Notes: generated by a model not told the origin, from the sequence alone. A stretch of DNA of 34,544 nt from Thermosyntropha lipolytica DSM 11003 (GCF_900129805.1 NZ_FQWY01000022.1:1-34544); one strand, 5' to 3'. Positions 1 through 7,898 are shown, counted from the stretch's first letter. Translations and numbers: made by a program.

Positions 1-52
1 AATTTGTTACTTTTTTAGGAATTTATTGCTCTATTTCCTTTATATATTATAA

Positions 53-118
53 ATAAAATAAAAACGGCTGCCAACAATGACTTTGTCGACAGCCTGTAAG
101 GGGGCATCAGCCCCCTTA
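53..118 (-). terminator. Double hairpin terminator of the EF-G-like gene
   Basis: Read on the minus strand, the stop codon at 121 is followed at once by a perfect 9-bp hairpin (97-118, GC-rich, ATCA loop as read on the plus strand). A second hairpin follows (66-94, GGCTG/CAGCC outer stem with two inner mismatches) and then a T-rich run (plus-strand A-rich 53-64). The second stem plus T-run is a standard intrinsic terminator. The first may add stability or protect the 3' end. Confidence 0.8.
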
Positions 119-120
119 AA

Positions 121-2175
121 TTATTTTTCTGCCTGTTCCCTTTCCTGTCTGGCTTTTTCTACTATTTTATCCTGGATATGAGCCGGAACTTCTTCATAGT
201 GAGAGAACTCCATCTTGAATTTTCCTCTCCCCTGGGTTAATGATTTGAGGTCGATAGTATAACGCGCCATTTCTGCTAAAGGAACCTGAGCTTTTATAAG
301 CTGTTTACCTTTTCCATAAGGTTCCATGCCCAGGACTCTTCCCCGTTTACTGTTCAAGTCGCCTATAATATCCCCCATAAAGTTTTCCGGCACTATTATT
401 TCCACATTCATTATAGGCTCTAACAATACAGGGTTAGCGGCTTCCATACCTTTACGGAAAGCAAGTCTGGCGGCCAGTTTAAAAGCCATTTCTGAAGAGT
501 CAACTGAATGATAAGACCCATCAAAAAGATTGGCTTTAATATTAACTACCGGATATCCTGCCAGGACTCCTTCTTCCATGGCTTCCAGCAGCCCTTTTTC
601 TACCGCCGGGAAATACTGTTTGGGAACTGCTCCCCCGAAAATACTTTCTTCAAATAAGAAGTCTCCATCAGGATAAGGCTCAAATTTAATCTTTACATGA
701 CCATACTGTCCATGACCACCGCTCTGTTTTTTATGCTTACCTTCAGCCTCTACCGGCTTGCGGATAGTTTCCCGATAAGGAATCTTCATTTCTCTTGATT
801 CAACATCAACTCCGAATTTGCGGGCTAATTTTTCTAAAACAATTTCTACATGGGTATCTCCCATACAGGTGAGAATAGTCTGTTTAGTTTCGGCATTTTT
901 GGCAATCCTTATGGCAGGATCTTCTTCGAGGAGTTTTTGTACAGCACTGCTCAATTTGTCTTCATCACCTTTAGATTTAGGTGCAATAGCCATACTCAAG
1001 GTAGGTTCAGGGAATTCGATAGGATCTAGTACTACAGGACTTGCTTTGACGGTAAGAGTATCACCCGTAGAAGTAAGAGACAATTTGGCAACCGCAACTA
1101 TATCACCCGGATAAGCTTCCGGAACCGGATGCTGTTCTTTGCCGCTCATCACCAGAAGCTGGGCAATTTTTTCTTCTTTTTCTTTATTGGCATTATACAC
1201 TACGCTGTCTGACTTCATTTTGCCTGTAAAAATGCGCAGCATACTTAATCTGCCTATATAAGGGTCGGCAATAGTCTTGAAAACCTGAGCCGCCAGAGGC
1301 TCTTTCTCTAAATCTTTACCGGCCACCAGAGGATTATGCGAAGGATCAGCAGCACATTCAACAATAAAATCCATTAAAGGGGTTACCCCCATATTGTTGA
1401 CCGCAGAGCCACAAAATACGAACACAGCAGAGCCTTTCACCGCTGCCGCCTTAATTCCCCGCATTATTTCATCATCAGTCAGGGTTTCACCCTCTAAATA
1501 TTTAGTAAGCAGTTCATCATCGGCTTCAGCAGCTGCTTCAATTAAAGCTTCCCGGTAAGTTTCAGCATCATCGAGCATATCGGCAGGTATTTCTTCTTCG
1601 CTTATCTTGCCCGTTCCTTTTTCAAAAATCAGGGCCTTCATCTTTATTAAATCGACTACACCTCTAAATTTATCCTCCGCACCTATGGGAAGCTGCACAG
1701 GCACAATATGGCCTCCTCCCGGAAGCCTCTTCATGTCTTCCAGAACTTTATAAAAATCAGCATTTTCACGATCCATTTTATTAACAAAGGCCAGCTTAGG
1801 TATGTCAGGGAAATCTTCCCATACCACCTCGGTCTGCACTTCTACTCCCGCATTGGCAGACAGCAGCACTACCATCGTTTCTACTACCCGCATGGCACCT
1901 ATAACTTCAAAATAGAAATCAGCATATCCCGGGGTATCAAGGACATTTATCTTATAGTCCTTATATTCACAAGGTACCAGAGCGGTGCTGATAGTAATCT
2001 TTTTCTTTATCTCTTCCGGTAAAAAGTCGGCTACCGTATTCCCATCATCTACCTTGCCCAACCGCTTGGTAGCCCCTGTATTATAGATCATAGCTTCGGC
2101 CAGAGAAGTTTTTCCAGTGCCTCCATGCCCGACAAGAGCAATATTGCGAATTTTACTGGTGGGATAAACCTTCAT
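121..2175 (-). CDS. fusA2: Elongation factor G-like GTPase (EF-G-2 type)
   Basis: 684-residue translational GTPase with full EF-G architecture. The G domain has P-loop GHGGTGKT (16-23), G3 DTPGY (80-84) and G4 NKMD (132-135); domains II-V follow, including the domain IV GGHGQYGHV stretch and a C-terminal EF-G fold ending near SHYEEVP. Canonical EF-G has AHIDAGKT and DTPGH. The GHGGxGKT loop and the Tyr replacing the catalytic His of DTPGH point to the EF-G-2/EF-G-like subfamily, not the housekeeping translocase of the str operon. A strong TAAGGAGG sits about 7 nt before the ATG. It is last in a minus-strand series after ypmA-like, lepB and surE, but a hairpin with a T-run lies between surE and this gene. 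The exact cellular role of this subfamily is not settled, so translocase activity is inferred from family. Confidence 0.88.
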   Translation of the reverse strand: MKVYPTSKIRNIALVGHGGTGKTSLAEAMIYNTGATKRLGKVDDGNTVADFLPEEIKKKITISTALVPCEYKDYKINVLDTPGYADFYFEVIGAMRVVETMVVLLSANAGVEVQTEVVWEDFPDIPKLAFVNKMDRENADFYKVLEDMKRLPGGGHIVPVQLPIGAEDKFRGVVDLIKMKALIFEKGTGKISEEEIPADMLDDAETYREALIEAAAEADDELLTKYLEGETLTDDEIMRGIKAAAVKGSAVFVFCGSAVNNMGVTPLMDFIVECAADPSHNPLVAGKDLEKEPLAAQVFKTIADPYIGRLSMLRIFTGKMKSDSVVYNANKEKEEKIAQLLVMSGKEQHPVPEAYPGDIVAVAKLSLTSTGDTLTVKASPVVLDPIEFPEPTLSMAIAPKSKGDEDKLSSAVQKLLEEDPAIRIAKNAETKQTILTCMGDTHVEIVLEKLARKFGVDVESREMKIPYRETIRKPVEAEGKHKKQSGGHGQYGHVKIKFEPYPDGDFLFEESIFGGAVPKQYFPAVEKGLLEAMEEGVLAGYPVVNIKANLFDGSYHSVDSSEMAFKLAARLAFRKGMEAANPVLLEPIMNVEIIVPENFMGDIIGDLNSKRGRVLGMEPYGKGKQLIKAQVPLAEMARYTIDLKSLTQGRGKFKMEFSHYEEVPAHIQDKIVEKARQEREQAEK

Positions 2176-2220
2176 TCAACAACCTCCTTACAATTTAGCT
2201 ATAAAAATTTTCCCAAATTA

Positions 2221-2257
2221 AAAAAACAAACGGTTTCGGGTTATGTATTTGCCCGAA
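2221..2257 (-). terminator. Probable intrinsic terminator after surE
   Basis: On the minus strand a 6-bp stem TTCGGG/CCCGAA (plus positions 2252-2257 and 2235-2240) with an 11-nt loop is followed by ACCG and a T-rich run (plus 2221-2230). It lies about 38 nt beyond the surE stop. It may separate surE from the EF-G-like gene, or permit partial read-through. Confidence 0.55.
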
Positions 2258-2294
2258 GCTTGAGGTGTAAGGCCGCTCTTATTTATGTAATTCG

Positions 2295-3065
2295 CTATTT
2301 TTTTATAAAATCCTTGGTGAAATATTTTTTATATTCATTTAGAAGCTTATAATCAGTCAAATCCAGGTGTATAGGTGTTATGCTTATATAGCCTTCTTTA
2401 ACTGCCAGCACATCACTATCTTCATCCTGCTGTTCCTCTTTTATTCCCCCTCCTAACCAGAAATAAGTATTACCCCTAGGATCTTTTCTCTCTTCAAAAA
2501 GGTTTTCATAATTCCTTACCCCCAGCTTGGTAACCCGAATGCCTTTTATATCTTCCAGCTTAACTGCTGGAATATTGATGTTTAAAAGGGTAGTCTTTTT
2601 TATCCCCTTTTCAAAGGCCATTTTTACCACTTTACGGGCAAATTCAGCCGCATAAGCAAAATCAGGCTCTTCATCAAAGCAATCTAAAGATACGGCAATA
2701 GCAGGAGCCCCCATTATGACTCCCTCTGCCGCCGCCGAAACAGTTCCCGAATATAATACATCAGTTCCTAAGTTAGGGCCGTGATTTATCCCGGAAACGA
2801 CTAAATCCACCTCTTCGACCAGTTTGCTCATCGCCAGCTTTACACAATCAACCGGGGTTCCCCCTATTATCCAGGCTTTTTTAGCCAGGGGAACCTTTAT
2901 CTCCTTTACCCGAATAGGCTCAAAAACCGTTATCGAATGACCAGTCCCACTTCTTTCCCGATCCGGTGCGGCTACATACACTTCTGCTATTTCTCCCAGG
3001 CTTTTTATTAAAGCATTTATCCCTCCTGCATGAATACCATCATCATTAGTTACCAGTATCCTCAT
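2295..3065 (-). CDS. surE: 5'/3'-nucleotidase SurE
   Basis: SurE hydrolyses nucleoside 5'- and 3'-monophosphates in the cytoplasm using a divalent metal. The N-terminus reads MRILVTNDDGIHAGG, the family's metal-binding NDDG loop. RERSGTGHSIT and SGINHGPNLGTDVLYSGT supply further conserved active-site Ser/Asn positions, and the C-terminus YISITPIHLDLTDY is typical. The start is taken at the ATG at 3065; a TTG one codon earlier (3068) is in frame and cannot be excluded. GAGGTG lies 9 nt upstream. The start overlaps the end of lepB by 20 nt, so the two are translationally coupled. At 256 residues the length is normal for the family. Confidence 0.95.
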   Translation of the reverse strand: MRILVTNDDGIHAGGINALIKSLGEIAEVYVAAPDRERSGTGHSITVFEPIRVKEIKVPLAKKAWIIGGTPVDCVKLAMSKLVEEVDLVVSGINHGPNLGTDVLYSGTVSAAAEGVIMGAPAIAVSLDCFDEEPDFAYAAEFARKVVKMAFEKGIKKTTLLNINIPAVKLEDIKGIRVTKLGVRNYENLFEERKDPRGNTYFWLGGGIKEEQQDEDSDVLAVKEGYISITPIHLDLTDYKLLNEYKKYFTKDFIKK

Positions 3066-3606
3066 CAAAACTTACACCTCGTTCCAGCAAGTGAATGTGA
3101 TTTATAGGCCAGTAAACCATAAAAGCCTTGCCTTTTATGTGATCCCTGGTAAGCCAGGCATTCCACATATGACTGTCAAAGCTATGATTGCGGTTGTCTC
3201 CTAAGACTAAAAAACTATCTTCAGGCACCCATACCGGACCATATTCATAATCTAAAGGCTCATATAAGTAAGGTTCTTTAAGCGGTTTATCATTTATATA
3301 TACCCTGCCGTTTTTCATTTCTACTTTTTCTCCCGGAAGCCCGATAACTCTTTTTATGTAATCTTCCTTGGCATTAATAGCCTCCGGAGGTCTAAAAACG
3401 ATAATATCCCCGCGCTGGGGCTCCTTAAAATAATAAATAAACTTGTTTACCATTACCCTATCCTGCAATTGTAGAGTAGGAAGCATAGAACCGGTAGGGA
3501 TTATGCGGCCCTCTATAACATAAGTTCTGAGGAGCATAGCCAGTATAAAAGCAATTACCACTACACTTACAGTTTCTTTGATAAAATCTTTAAGTGCCTT
3601 ACTCAT
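3046..3606 (-). CDS. lepB: Signal peptidase I
   Basis: Type I signal peptidase that removes signal peptides from exported proteins at the outer face of the membrane. It has one N-terminal membrane segment (about residues 12-27), then IPTGSMLPT with catalytic Ser40, DYIKRVIGLPG with the general-base Lys85, and box E LGDNRNHSFDSH. At 186 residues it is a compact Gram-positive form. The start is placed at the ATG at 3606, preceded by a G-rich GGGGGGGAAGAG site and 16 nt after the stop of the DUF4264 gene. An in-frame ATG at 3633 would overlap that gene and lacks a good ribosome binding site. Confidence 0.93.
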   Translation of the reverse strand: MSKALKDFIKETVSVVVIAFILAMLLRTYVIEGRIIPTGSMLPTLQLQDRVMVNKFIYYFKEPQRGDIIVFRPPEAINAKEDYIKRVIGLPGEKVEMKNGRVYINDKPLKEPYLYEPLDYEYGPVWVPEDSFLVLGDNRNHSFDSHMWNAWLTRDHIKGKAFMVYWPINHIHLLERGVSFDEDTGN

Positions 3607-3622
3607 CTCTTCCCCCCCAGAT

Positions 3623-3799
3623 TTAAAACTCATAAATACTTATGGTCATTTCATCTTTTTCTTTATCTTTGGTAATGCCAAACATTATCCTTTTGCTTTT
3701 CAGGTTTTTATTTAAAAAATCAACCAAACGCACTAAATCATCACTGGCCGGTAAAGTTTTGGTAGCAATAATTTCTAACTTATTTTTATCTTCTTCCAT
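3623..3799 (-). CDS. YpmA-like DUF4264 small protein
   Basis: A 58-codon gene found by translating the gap between lepB and queE. The product begins MEEDKNKLEIIATKTLPAS, then reads DDLVRLVDFLNKNLK and SKRIMFGITKDKE, and ends MTISIYEF. This matches the pattern I know for the Firmicute YpmA/DUF4264 family (IATK..., DLxxxVDFLNxxLK, FGxxKD, ISIYE). The ribosome binding site is AAAGGAG 10 nt before the ATG, and a TTGTAA-N17-TACAAT promoter lies 27 nt upstream. It heads the transcript carrying lepB and surE. The function is unknown; the fold is probably small alpha/beta. Confidence 0.82.
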   Translation of the reverse strand: MEEDKNKLEIIATKTLPASDDLVRLVDFLNKNLKSKRIMFGITKDKEKDEMTISIYEF

Positions 3800-3825
3800 A
3801 GCGGAATTTCTCCTTTCCCTGTTAT

Positions 3826-3854
3826 ATTGTATTTTAATATACGCTAGCTTACAA
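3826..3854 (-). promoter_or_regulatory. Sigma-A promoter for ypmA-like/lepB/surE
   Basis: On the minus strand: TTGTAA (plus 3849-3854), an exact 17-nt spacer, then TACAAT (plus 3826-3831). The predicted transcript begins near 3819, close upstream of the ribosome binding site of the 58-codon gene. Confidence 0.6.
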
Positions 3855-3883
3855 GTTTATTAATAAATTTTGGCAAGTAAAAT

Positions 3884-4615
3884 TCACATTAAACCTAAAA
3901 AAACATGCAGCTGCGGCATTATCCTTACATCCTCCAGCCTATTCAATCCTTTTTCCTGCATTCTGAGCAAGAAAGGCAATAATTTAAGATCAGGCCTTCC
4001 TTCTTTAGTCACTGGCTGCAAATAAACCGGAATTTTGCGGTCAATTTTCCCTATTATATCAAATGCCTGGTATATTTCATCTTCCCTGGTATCCTGGTTG
4101 GCAACTATTTTTACATAACAAGGTTTGGTAACCGCTTCCCTAAGAAAAAAATAATGATTATCCCAGTTATCTTTGCCGGTAGCGGAAGGAAGTTTAAAAT
4201 CCATGCTTATAAGATCAACTAGGGGAAGACACTTGTCCAATTCTTCTACGAGAGTTCCATTAGTTTCCAGCAAAAATCTATAGCCTGCCGGCTTAAGCTT
4301 TAAACCTAATTCCCGCACAAAGTCTGACCACAAAAGAGGCTCTCCCCCCGTAAAGCTTATCCAGGAAGAAGAAAATCTCCTGACCAGCTCTATAACAGAT
4401 AAGGTATCCAGGGGATTTTTAAAAGCTTCCTTAGATCGGCTATTACCTGCTTGCGGATAAAAAAAACCTTCTTCAGGTGTTGCCAGTGAAGCCCCCGTAT
4501 CACAGTAACTACATCTTAAATTACATCCGCCAAAACGCAAAAAAATCTGCCTCATGCCTGCTGTTAATCCTTCCCCCTGAATACTCTCCATAATCTCGAT
4601 AAGATAAGCTTTCAA
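3884..4615 (-). CDS. queE: 7-carboxy-7-deazaguanine synthase QueE
   Basis: Radical-SAM enzyme converting 6-carboxy-5,6,7,8-tetrahydropterin to 7-carboxy-7-deazaguanine in the preQ0/queuosine pathway. The N-terminus has the substrate-binding ESIQGEG stretch, followed by the cluster motif CNLRCSYC (Cys31, 35, 38) and FTGGEPLLW. At 243 residues it is of usual length, with an insertion after the cluster typical of the longer QueE forms. The ATG overlaps the stop of the upstream DUF366 gene by 4 nt, so it is the last gene of a tightly packed minus-strand operon. No clear terminator follows. Confidence 0.95.
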   Translation of the reverse strand: MKAYLIEIMESIQGEGLTAGMRQIFLRFGGCNLRCSYCDTGASLATPEEGFFYPQAGNSRSKEAFKNPLDTLSVIELVRRFSSSWISFTGGEPLLWSDFVRELGLKLKPAGYRFLLETNGTLVEELDKCLPLVDLISMDFKLPSATGKDNWDNHYFFLREAVTKPCYVKIVANQDTREDEIYQAFDIIGKIDRKIPVYLQPVTKEGRPDLKLLPFLLRMQEKGLNRLEDVRIMPQLHVFLGLM

Positions 4616-5169
4616 GCATATTTCCCCCTAACTTTGCAGCGGGCTTCGTAAATTCCCTCCAACTCCCTTTCATAACGTTTAAGCACATTAAAGGCAAAAG
4701 AACTAATGTCAGCAATGCCTAATTCAGATAAGCCACTGGTCTTAACCGGAGTTCCCCGGGTTTCAATATTAACCCCTACATGAATAAGAGTAGAAACTAA
4801 AGAAGCCGTAGCAATAGAAACGGAAAGTTTGCCTTTATCCACATATAAATCATCGCCCAGGCGTAAAACTTTTATACCAAAACTTTCTAATTCTTCCTTT
4901 ATGCATACTATAAGCATTCTCTGCCTGTATACTGCCAGCTCTAAAGAAGCATCAAAATGTTCTACGATAAAGTGCAGCATTAGAGGAGAATAAATAAAGG
5001 CATTTTCCTTAACATCTGCTAGATCTACCATATTTTCAATAGGAACTCTTGCTTCCCCCATAAAAGCGACTCCTGCATCTCCTAAAATGCCAAAATTATT
5101 ATATATCCACTGGGGAGCCAGCTGGGTTCCATCATAATCTATTTTTTCATTAACAAATAAAATCTTCAT
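4612..5169 (-). CDS. DUF366 family protein in the queuosine operon
   Basis: 185-residue protein that I recognise as DUF366. It starts MKILFVNEKIDYDGTQLAPQWI and contains GDAGVAFMGEARVPIENMVDL, followed by SIATASLVSTLIHVGVNIETRGTPV. No membrane segment is visible. Its 5' end overlaps queC by 20 nt and its 3' end overlaps queE by 4 nt, so it is translated with the pathway enzymes. The biochemical role is not known to me. Sitting between queC and queE suggests an accessory or substitute step in preQ0 synthesis or salvage, which is inference from context only. Confidence 0.85.
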   Translation of the reverse strand: MKILFVNEKIDYDGTQLAPQWIYNNFGILGDAGVAFMGEARVPIENMVDLADVKENAFIYSPLMLHFIVEHFDASLELAVYRQRMLIVCIKEELESFGIKVLRLGDDLYVDKGKLSVSIATASLVSTLIHVGVNIETRGTPVKTSGLSELGIADISSFAFNVLKRYERELEGIYEARCKVRGKYA

Positions 5170-5776
5170 TATACTTTATCCCTGCCTTGGCAAAAGCTTC
5201 CATATTGCGCAAACAAGATGAACATCTTAAACAAGGCTTTTCTCCTCCTCCATAACAGCTCCAGATATACCTGAAATCAAGCCCTAATTCGGCAGCAGTT
5301 CGTATAATATCTATTTTATCCATATCCTGCACAAAAGATTTAACTTTTACATGATTAGTTGTTGAATAATAAAGAGCATTGTTAAGTGCCCGAACATATT
5401 CTTCGGAATTATCCGGAAAATTAAACGCTTCTTCCCGGTTAAATCCGCAAATCACAAGCCCTGCCTTCATAGATTCCGCATAACATGCCGCCAGATTTAT
5501 AAAAAGACCGTTACGGTTGGGTACCCAGGGATTAGTAATAGGAAGTGATTCTTTCTTTATCAAATCTGACTGTATTTTATGCATAAAAGGGAGTTCAACT
5601 ACTTCATGTTTTACATTATAAATGCGGCATATATTGCGCGCAGCCTTTATTTCATTTTCTCTAGCCCTTTGCCCATAATCAATGGTGATGGCCAGCTCCA
5701 CTTTAACTTCCTTACTAGCCAGCAGCATAGAAACTACTGAATCCAGCCCACCTGAAAGCAAGGCAATCGCCTTCAT
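5150..5776 (-). CDS. queC: 7-cyano-7-deazaguanine synthase QueC
   Basis: ATP-dependent enzyme that turns 7-carboxy-7-deazaguanine into preQ0. The PP-loop motif SGGLDS is at residues 8-13, and the C-terminal zinc-binding cysteines appear in CYGGGEKPCLRCSSC. The start is set at the ATG at 5776 (protein MKAIALLSGG), with AAGGAGG 9 nt upstream. An in-frame ATG at 5803 would add nine residues, overlap queD and bury this ribosome binding site in the coding region. At 208 residues it is slightly shorter than the E. coli enzyme. It lies 4 nt after queD. Confidence 0.95.
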   Translation of the reverse strand: MKAIALLSGGLDSVVSMLLASKEVKVELAITIDYGQRARENEIKAARNICRIYNVKHEVVELPFMHKIQSDLIKKESLPITNPWVPNRNGLFINLAACYAESMKAGLVICGFNREEAFNFPDNSEEYVRALNNALYYSTTNHVKVKSFVQDMDKIDIIRTAAELGLDFRYIWSCYGGGEKPCLRCSSCLRNMEAFAKAGIKYNEDFIC

Positions 5777-5780
5777 CTTT

Positions 5781-6155
5781 TCATTCCTCCTTATAAACCG
5801 CATAAGCGGTAGGTGATTCCCAAACCTTTACTTTTTCCAGTTCGACTACCGGGGTCAGCGTTTTTTTCATATCATAGTATATTTCCCGGGCTATATTTTC
5901 CGCTGTCGGGTTTATTCTGTCAAAAGGTTCTATTTCATTTAGAAAGCGGTGATCATATTTTTCTTTGATTATACTGGCAGCTATCCTTTTCAGTTCGCGA
6001 AAATCTATAAGCATGCCGGTAGGGTCAAGCTTATTTCCTTTTACGGTTATTTCTACCTTCCAGGTATGTCCATGGATATTGCTGCAATCACCCGGGTAAT
6101 TGTTCAGCCTGTGCGCCGCAGCAAATTCTTGAATAATACCTAATTCATAAGCCAT
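5781..6155 (-). CDS. queD: 6-carboxytetrahydropterin synthase QueD
   Basis: First committed enzyme after GTP cyclohydrolase I in preQ0 synthesis. At 124 residues it is a typical T-fold protein. Zinc-binding histidines are His15 (AAHRL), His28 and His30 (NIHGHTW), with catalytic Cys24 (GDCSN). EIAREIYYD and VWESPTAYAVY near the end are family features. The start is at ATG 6155 with GGAG 8 nt upstream; a GTG three codons earlier is in frame but places the site badly. It is first in the operon; folE is not in this window. I see no preQ1 riboswitch in its leader. Confidence 0.94.
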   Translation of the reverse strand: MAYELGIIQEFAAAHRLNNYPGDCSNIHGHTWKVEITVKGNKLDPTGMLIDFRELKRIAASIIKEKYDHRFLNEIEPFDRINPTAENIAREIYYDMKKTLTPVVELEKVKVWESPTAYAVYKEE

Positions 6156-6282
6156 AAAACCCACTCCATACTTTGAAGATCTTTTTCATTCATAATAGAT
6201 TTTACCATTAAAGAAGCTATTTTAAAAATATAGCATCACGAAGCTCACTGGCAAAACCATGCATTCGCGCAATATATGGGCA

Positions 6283-6300
6283 TAACATGACATCATGTTA
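6283..6300. promoter_or_regulatory. Perfect 18-bp palindrome between queD and the CoA-transferase
   Basis: TAACATGA-CA-TCATGTTA: two perfect 8-bp arms around a 2-bp centre. It lies 128 bp upstream of queD and about 150 bp upstream of the sigma-54 promoter, with no T-run, so it looks like a protein-binding site and not a terminator. Which gene it serves is unclear. Confidence 0.4.
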
Positions 6301-6321
6301 ATAATTAAAGTTTGCCAACTG

Positions 6322-6360
6322 TTTTGCAAAATTGCAAAAAGTTTTTGCATTCTCGCAAAA
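6322..6360 (+). promoter_or_regulatory. Two upstream activator sites (TTTTGC-N6-GCAAAA)
   Basis: Two 18-bp dyads with identical outer arms, at 6322-6339 (centre AAAATT, arms extend to 8 bp) and 6343-6360 (centre ATTCTC). Their centres are 21 bp apart, two helical turns, so both face the same side of the DNA. They lie about 72 bp before the -24/-12 promoter, the usual geometry for binding of a Fis-domain enhancer-binding protein. The likely partner is the activator encoded at 7897-9999. Confidence 0.72.
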
Positions 6361-6431
6361 TACTCGGTTAAATTACCTGCTCCCCTCCCCATTATAAAGG
6401 TACAGCCGGCCAAAGCAACCATTTTTTATTA

Positions 6432-6448
6432 TTGGCATATTTCTTGCT
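6432..6448 (+). promoter_or_regulatory. Sigma-54 (-24/-12) promoter of the CoA-transferase
   Basis: TTGGCATATTTCTTGCT matches the sigma-54 consensus TGGCAY-N5-TTGCW, with GG (6434-6435) and GC (6446-6447) separated by exactly 10 bases. The predicted start is near 6459, giving a leader of about 46 nt before the ATG at 6505. Confidence 0.82.
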
Positions 6449-6504
6449 CTTCTAAAAATCAGAGGCTGATATATAAAATTAAAATTTTTTGGGGAGGGGT
6501 CAAA

Positions 6505-7863
6505 ATGGCGATTGCCAAAGATTTTTATTATCAGTACAAACAAAAAAAAGTCACTGCGGAAGAGGCAGTTAAAGTCGTAAAATCAGGAGACTGGGTACAA
6601 TACGGGGAATTTGCTATGCAGCCGAAAACTTTAGATGCTGCTCTGGCCAAGAGGGTTAATGAACTGGAAGATGTAAAAATACGCGCTGTCTGCACTACTT
6701 TTATGCCGGAAGTGATTAAAGCTGATCCTGAACGCAAACATTTCATTTACAATGACTGGCATTTTTCTGCGCTTTCCCGCCGCCTGCACGAAAACAACCT
6801 GTGCAATTATATACCCATAGCCTACCATGAAGCTAAAAAATTGATCGAAGAATTCTTAACTATTGATGTAGCATTTGTTCTGGTAGCCCCCATGGATGAA
6901 CGAGGTTTTTTCAATTTAGGTCCTTCAAACTCGATAACTTCCTATGTTATAAATAAAGCGAAAACGGTAATTGTGGAAGTAAATACCTCAGTTCCTATAT
7001 GCCTGGGGGGAAACAGCGAATCTGTCCACATATCGCAGGTCGATTACATTGTGGAAAGTGAAGATAATCCCAAGCTTTTTAATCTTCCTCCTGCCCAAAT
7101 AACGGAAACCGACCGCCAAATAGCCTCCCAGGTTATGAACCTCATCGAAGACCGCTGTTGTCTGCAGTTAGGAATAGGAGGACTTCCTAATGCCGTAGGA
7201 GCTCTGATTGCCCAATCAGACCTTAAAGATTTAGGAGTACACACCGAAATGCTGGTCGATTCTTTTGTCGACATGTATGAAGCCGGCAGAATCACCGGTA
7301 AATACAAAACCCTGGATAAAGGAAAAATGGTTTATACCTTTGCTCTGGGAACCGACAAATTATATGACTTCCTCCACGATAATCCGGTTTGTGCCAGCTA
7401 TCCTGTCCATTACACCAACGACCCTCTTATGATTGCCCAAAATGATAAAGTATTTGCCATAAATAATGCTATTGAAGTGGATCTATACGGTCAGGTAGCT
7501 TCGGAAGCCTCAGCCGGAAGACATATTTCCGGCACCGGAGGCCAGCTTGATTTTATCTACGGAGCTTTCCGATCTAAAGGCGGAAAAGGGCTTATATGCC
7601 TTAGCTCTACCACCACCCTTAAAGATGGAACTGTAATCTCCCGTATAAAACCAACCCTGGATCCAGGAACTATTGTAACTGTTCCCCGTTCTCTGGCCTA
7701 CTATATAGTAACCGAATTCGGCTATGCCGTCCTCAAAGGTAAAAGTACCTGGGAAAGGGCTGAAGCCCTCATAAATATAGCTCATCCTGATTTCCGAGAT
7801 GAGCTGATAAAAGAGGCTGAACGCTTAAAAATATGGGTAAGAACTAATCGTCAGGATAGCTAA
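6505..7863 (+). CDS. Butyryl/4-hydroxybutyrate-type CoA-transferase
   Basis: 452-residue class I CoA-transferase of the acetyl-CoA hydrolase/4-hydroxybutyrate CoA-transferase family. It moves CoA between an acyl-CoA and acetate through a glutamyl-CoA intermediate. Visible landmarks are LQLGIGGLPNAVG (about 220-232), HTEMLVDSFVD with the probable catalytic Glu248, and the C-terminal ISGTGGQLDF and TEFGYAVLKGKS stretches. The start is the ATG at 6505 behind GGGGAGGGG; the frame is open further upstream, but that stretch holds the promoter. It is a single-gene transcript from a sigma-54 promoter and ends in an intrinsic terminator. Acyl specificity cannot be told from sequence alone; butyryl-CoA:acetate exchange is likely given the regulator and apparent lineage. 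Confidence 0.88.
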   Translation: MAIAKDFYYQYKQKKVTAEEAVKVVKSGDWVQYGEFAMQPKTLDAALAKRVNELEDVKIRAVCTTFMPEVIKADPERKHFIYNDWHFSALSRRLHENNLCNYIPIAYHEAKKLIEEFLTIDVAFVLVAPMDERGFFNLGPSNSITSYVINKAKTVIVEVNTSVPICLGGNSESVHISQVDYIVESEDNPKLFNLPPAQITETDRQIASQVMNLIEDRCCLQLGIGGLPNAVGALIAQSDLKDLGVHTEMLVDSFVDMYEAGRITGKYKTLDKGKMVYTFALGTDKLYDFLHDNPVCASYPVHYTNDPLMIAQNDKVFAINNAIEVDLYGQVASEASAGRHISGTGGQLDFIYGAFRSKGGKGLICLSSTTTLKDGTVISRIKPTLDPGTIVTVPRSLAYYIVTEFGYAVLKGKSTWERAEALINIAHPDFRDELIKEAERLKIWVRTNRQDS

Positions 7864-7876
7864 AAGTTTTTAACCT

Positions 7877-7898
7877 AGGCGGACCCCCGCCTTTTTTT
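7877..7898 (+). terminator. Intrinsic terminator of the CoA-transferase gene
   Basis: Stem AGGCGG/CCGCCT with loop ACCC, followed by seven Ts. The T-run overlaps the stop codon of the convergent activator gene (7897-7899). Confidence 0.9.

Noticed and set aside
6156-6290. preQ1 riboswitch in front of queD
   Set aside because: I looked for the small hairpin with A-rich tail of preQ1-I and found no match; the leader is plain AT-rich DNA.
6295-6504. Longer start for the CoA-transferase
   Set aside because: The 70 extra codons cover the activator dyads and the sigma-54 promoter; the ATG at 6505 has its own ribosome site and begins the family's normal sequence.
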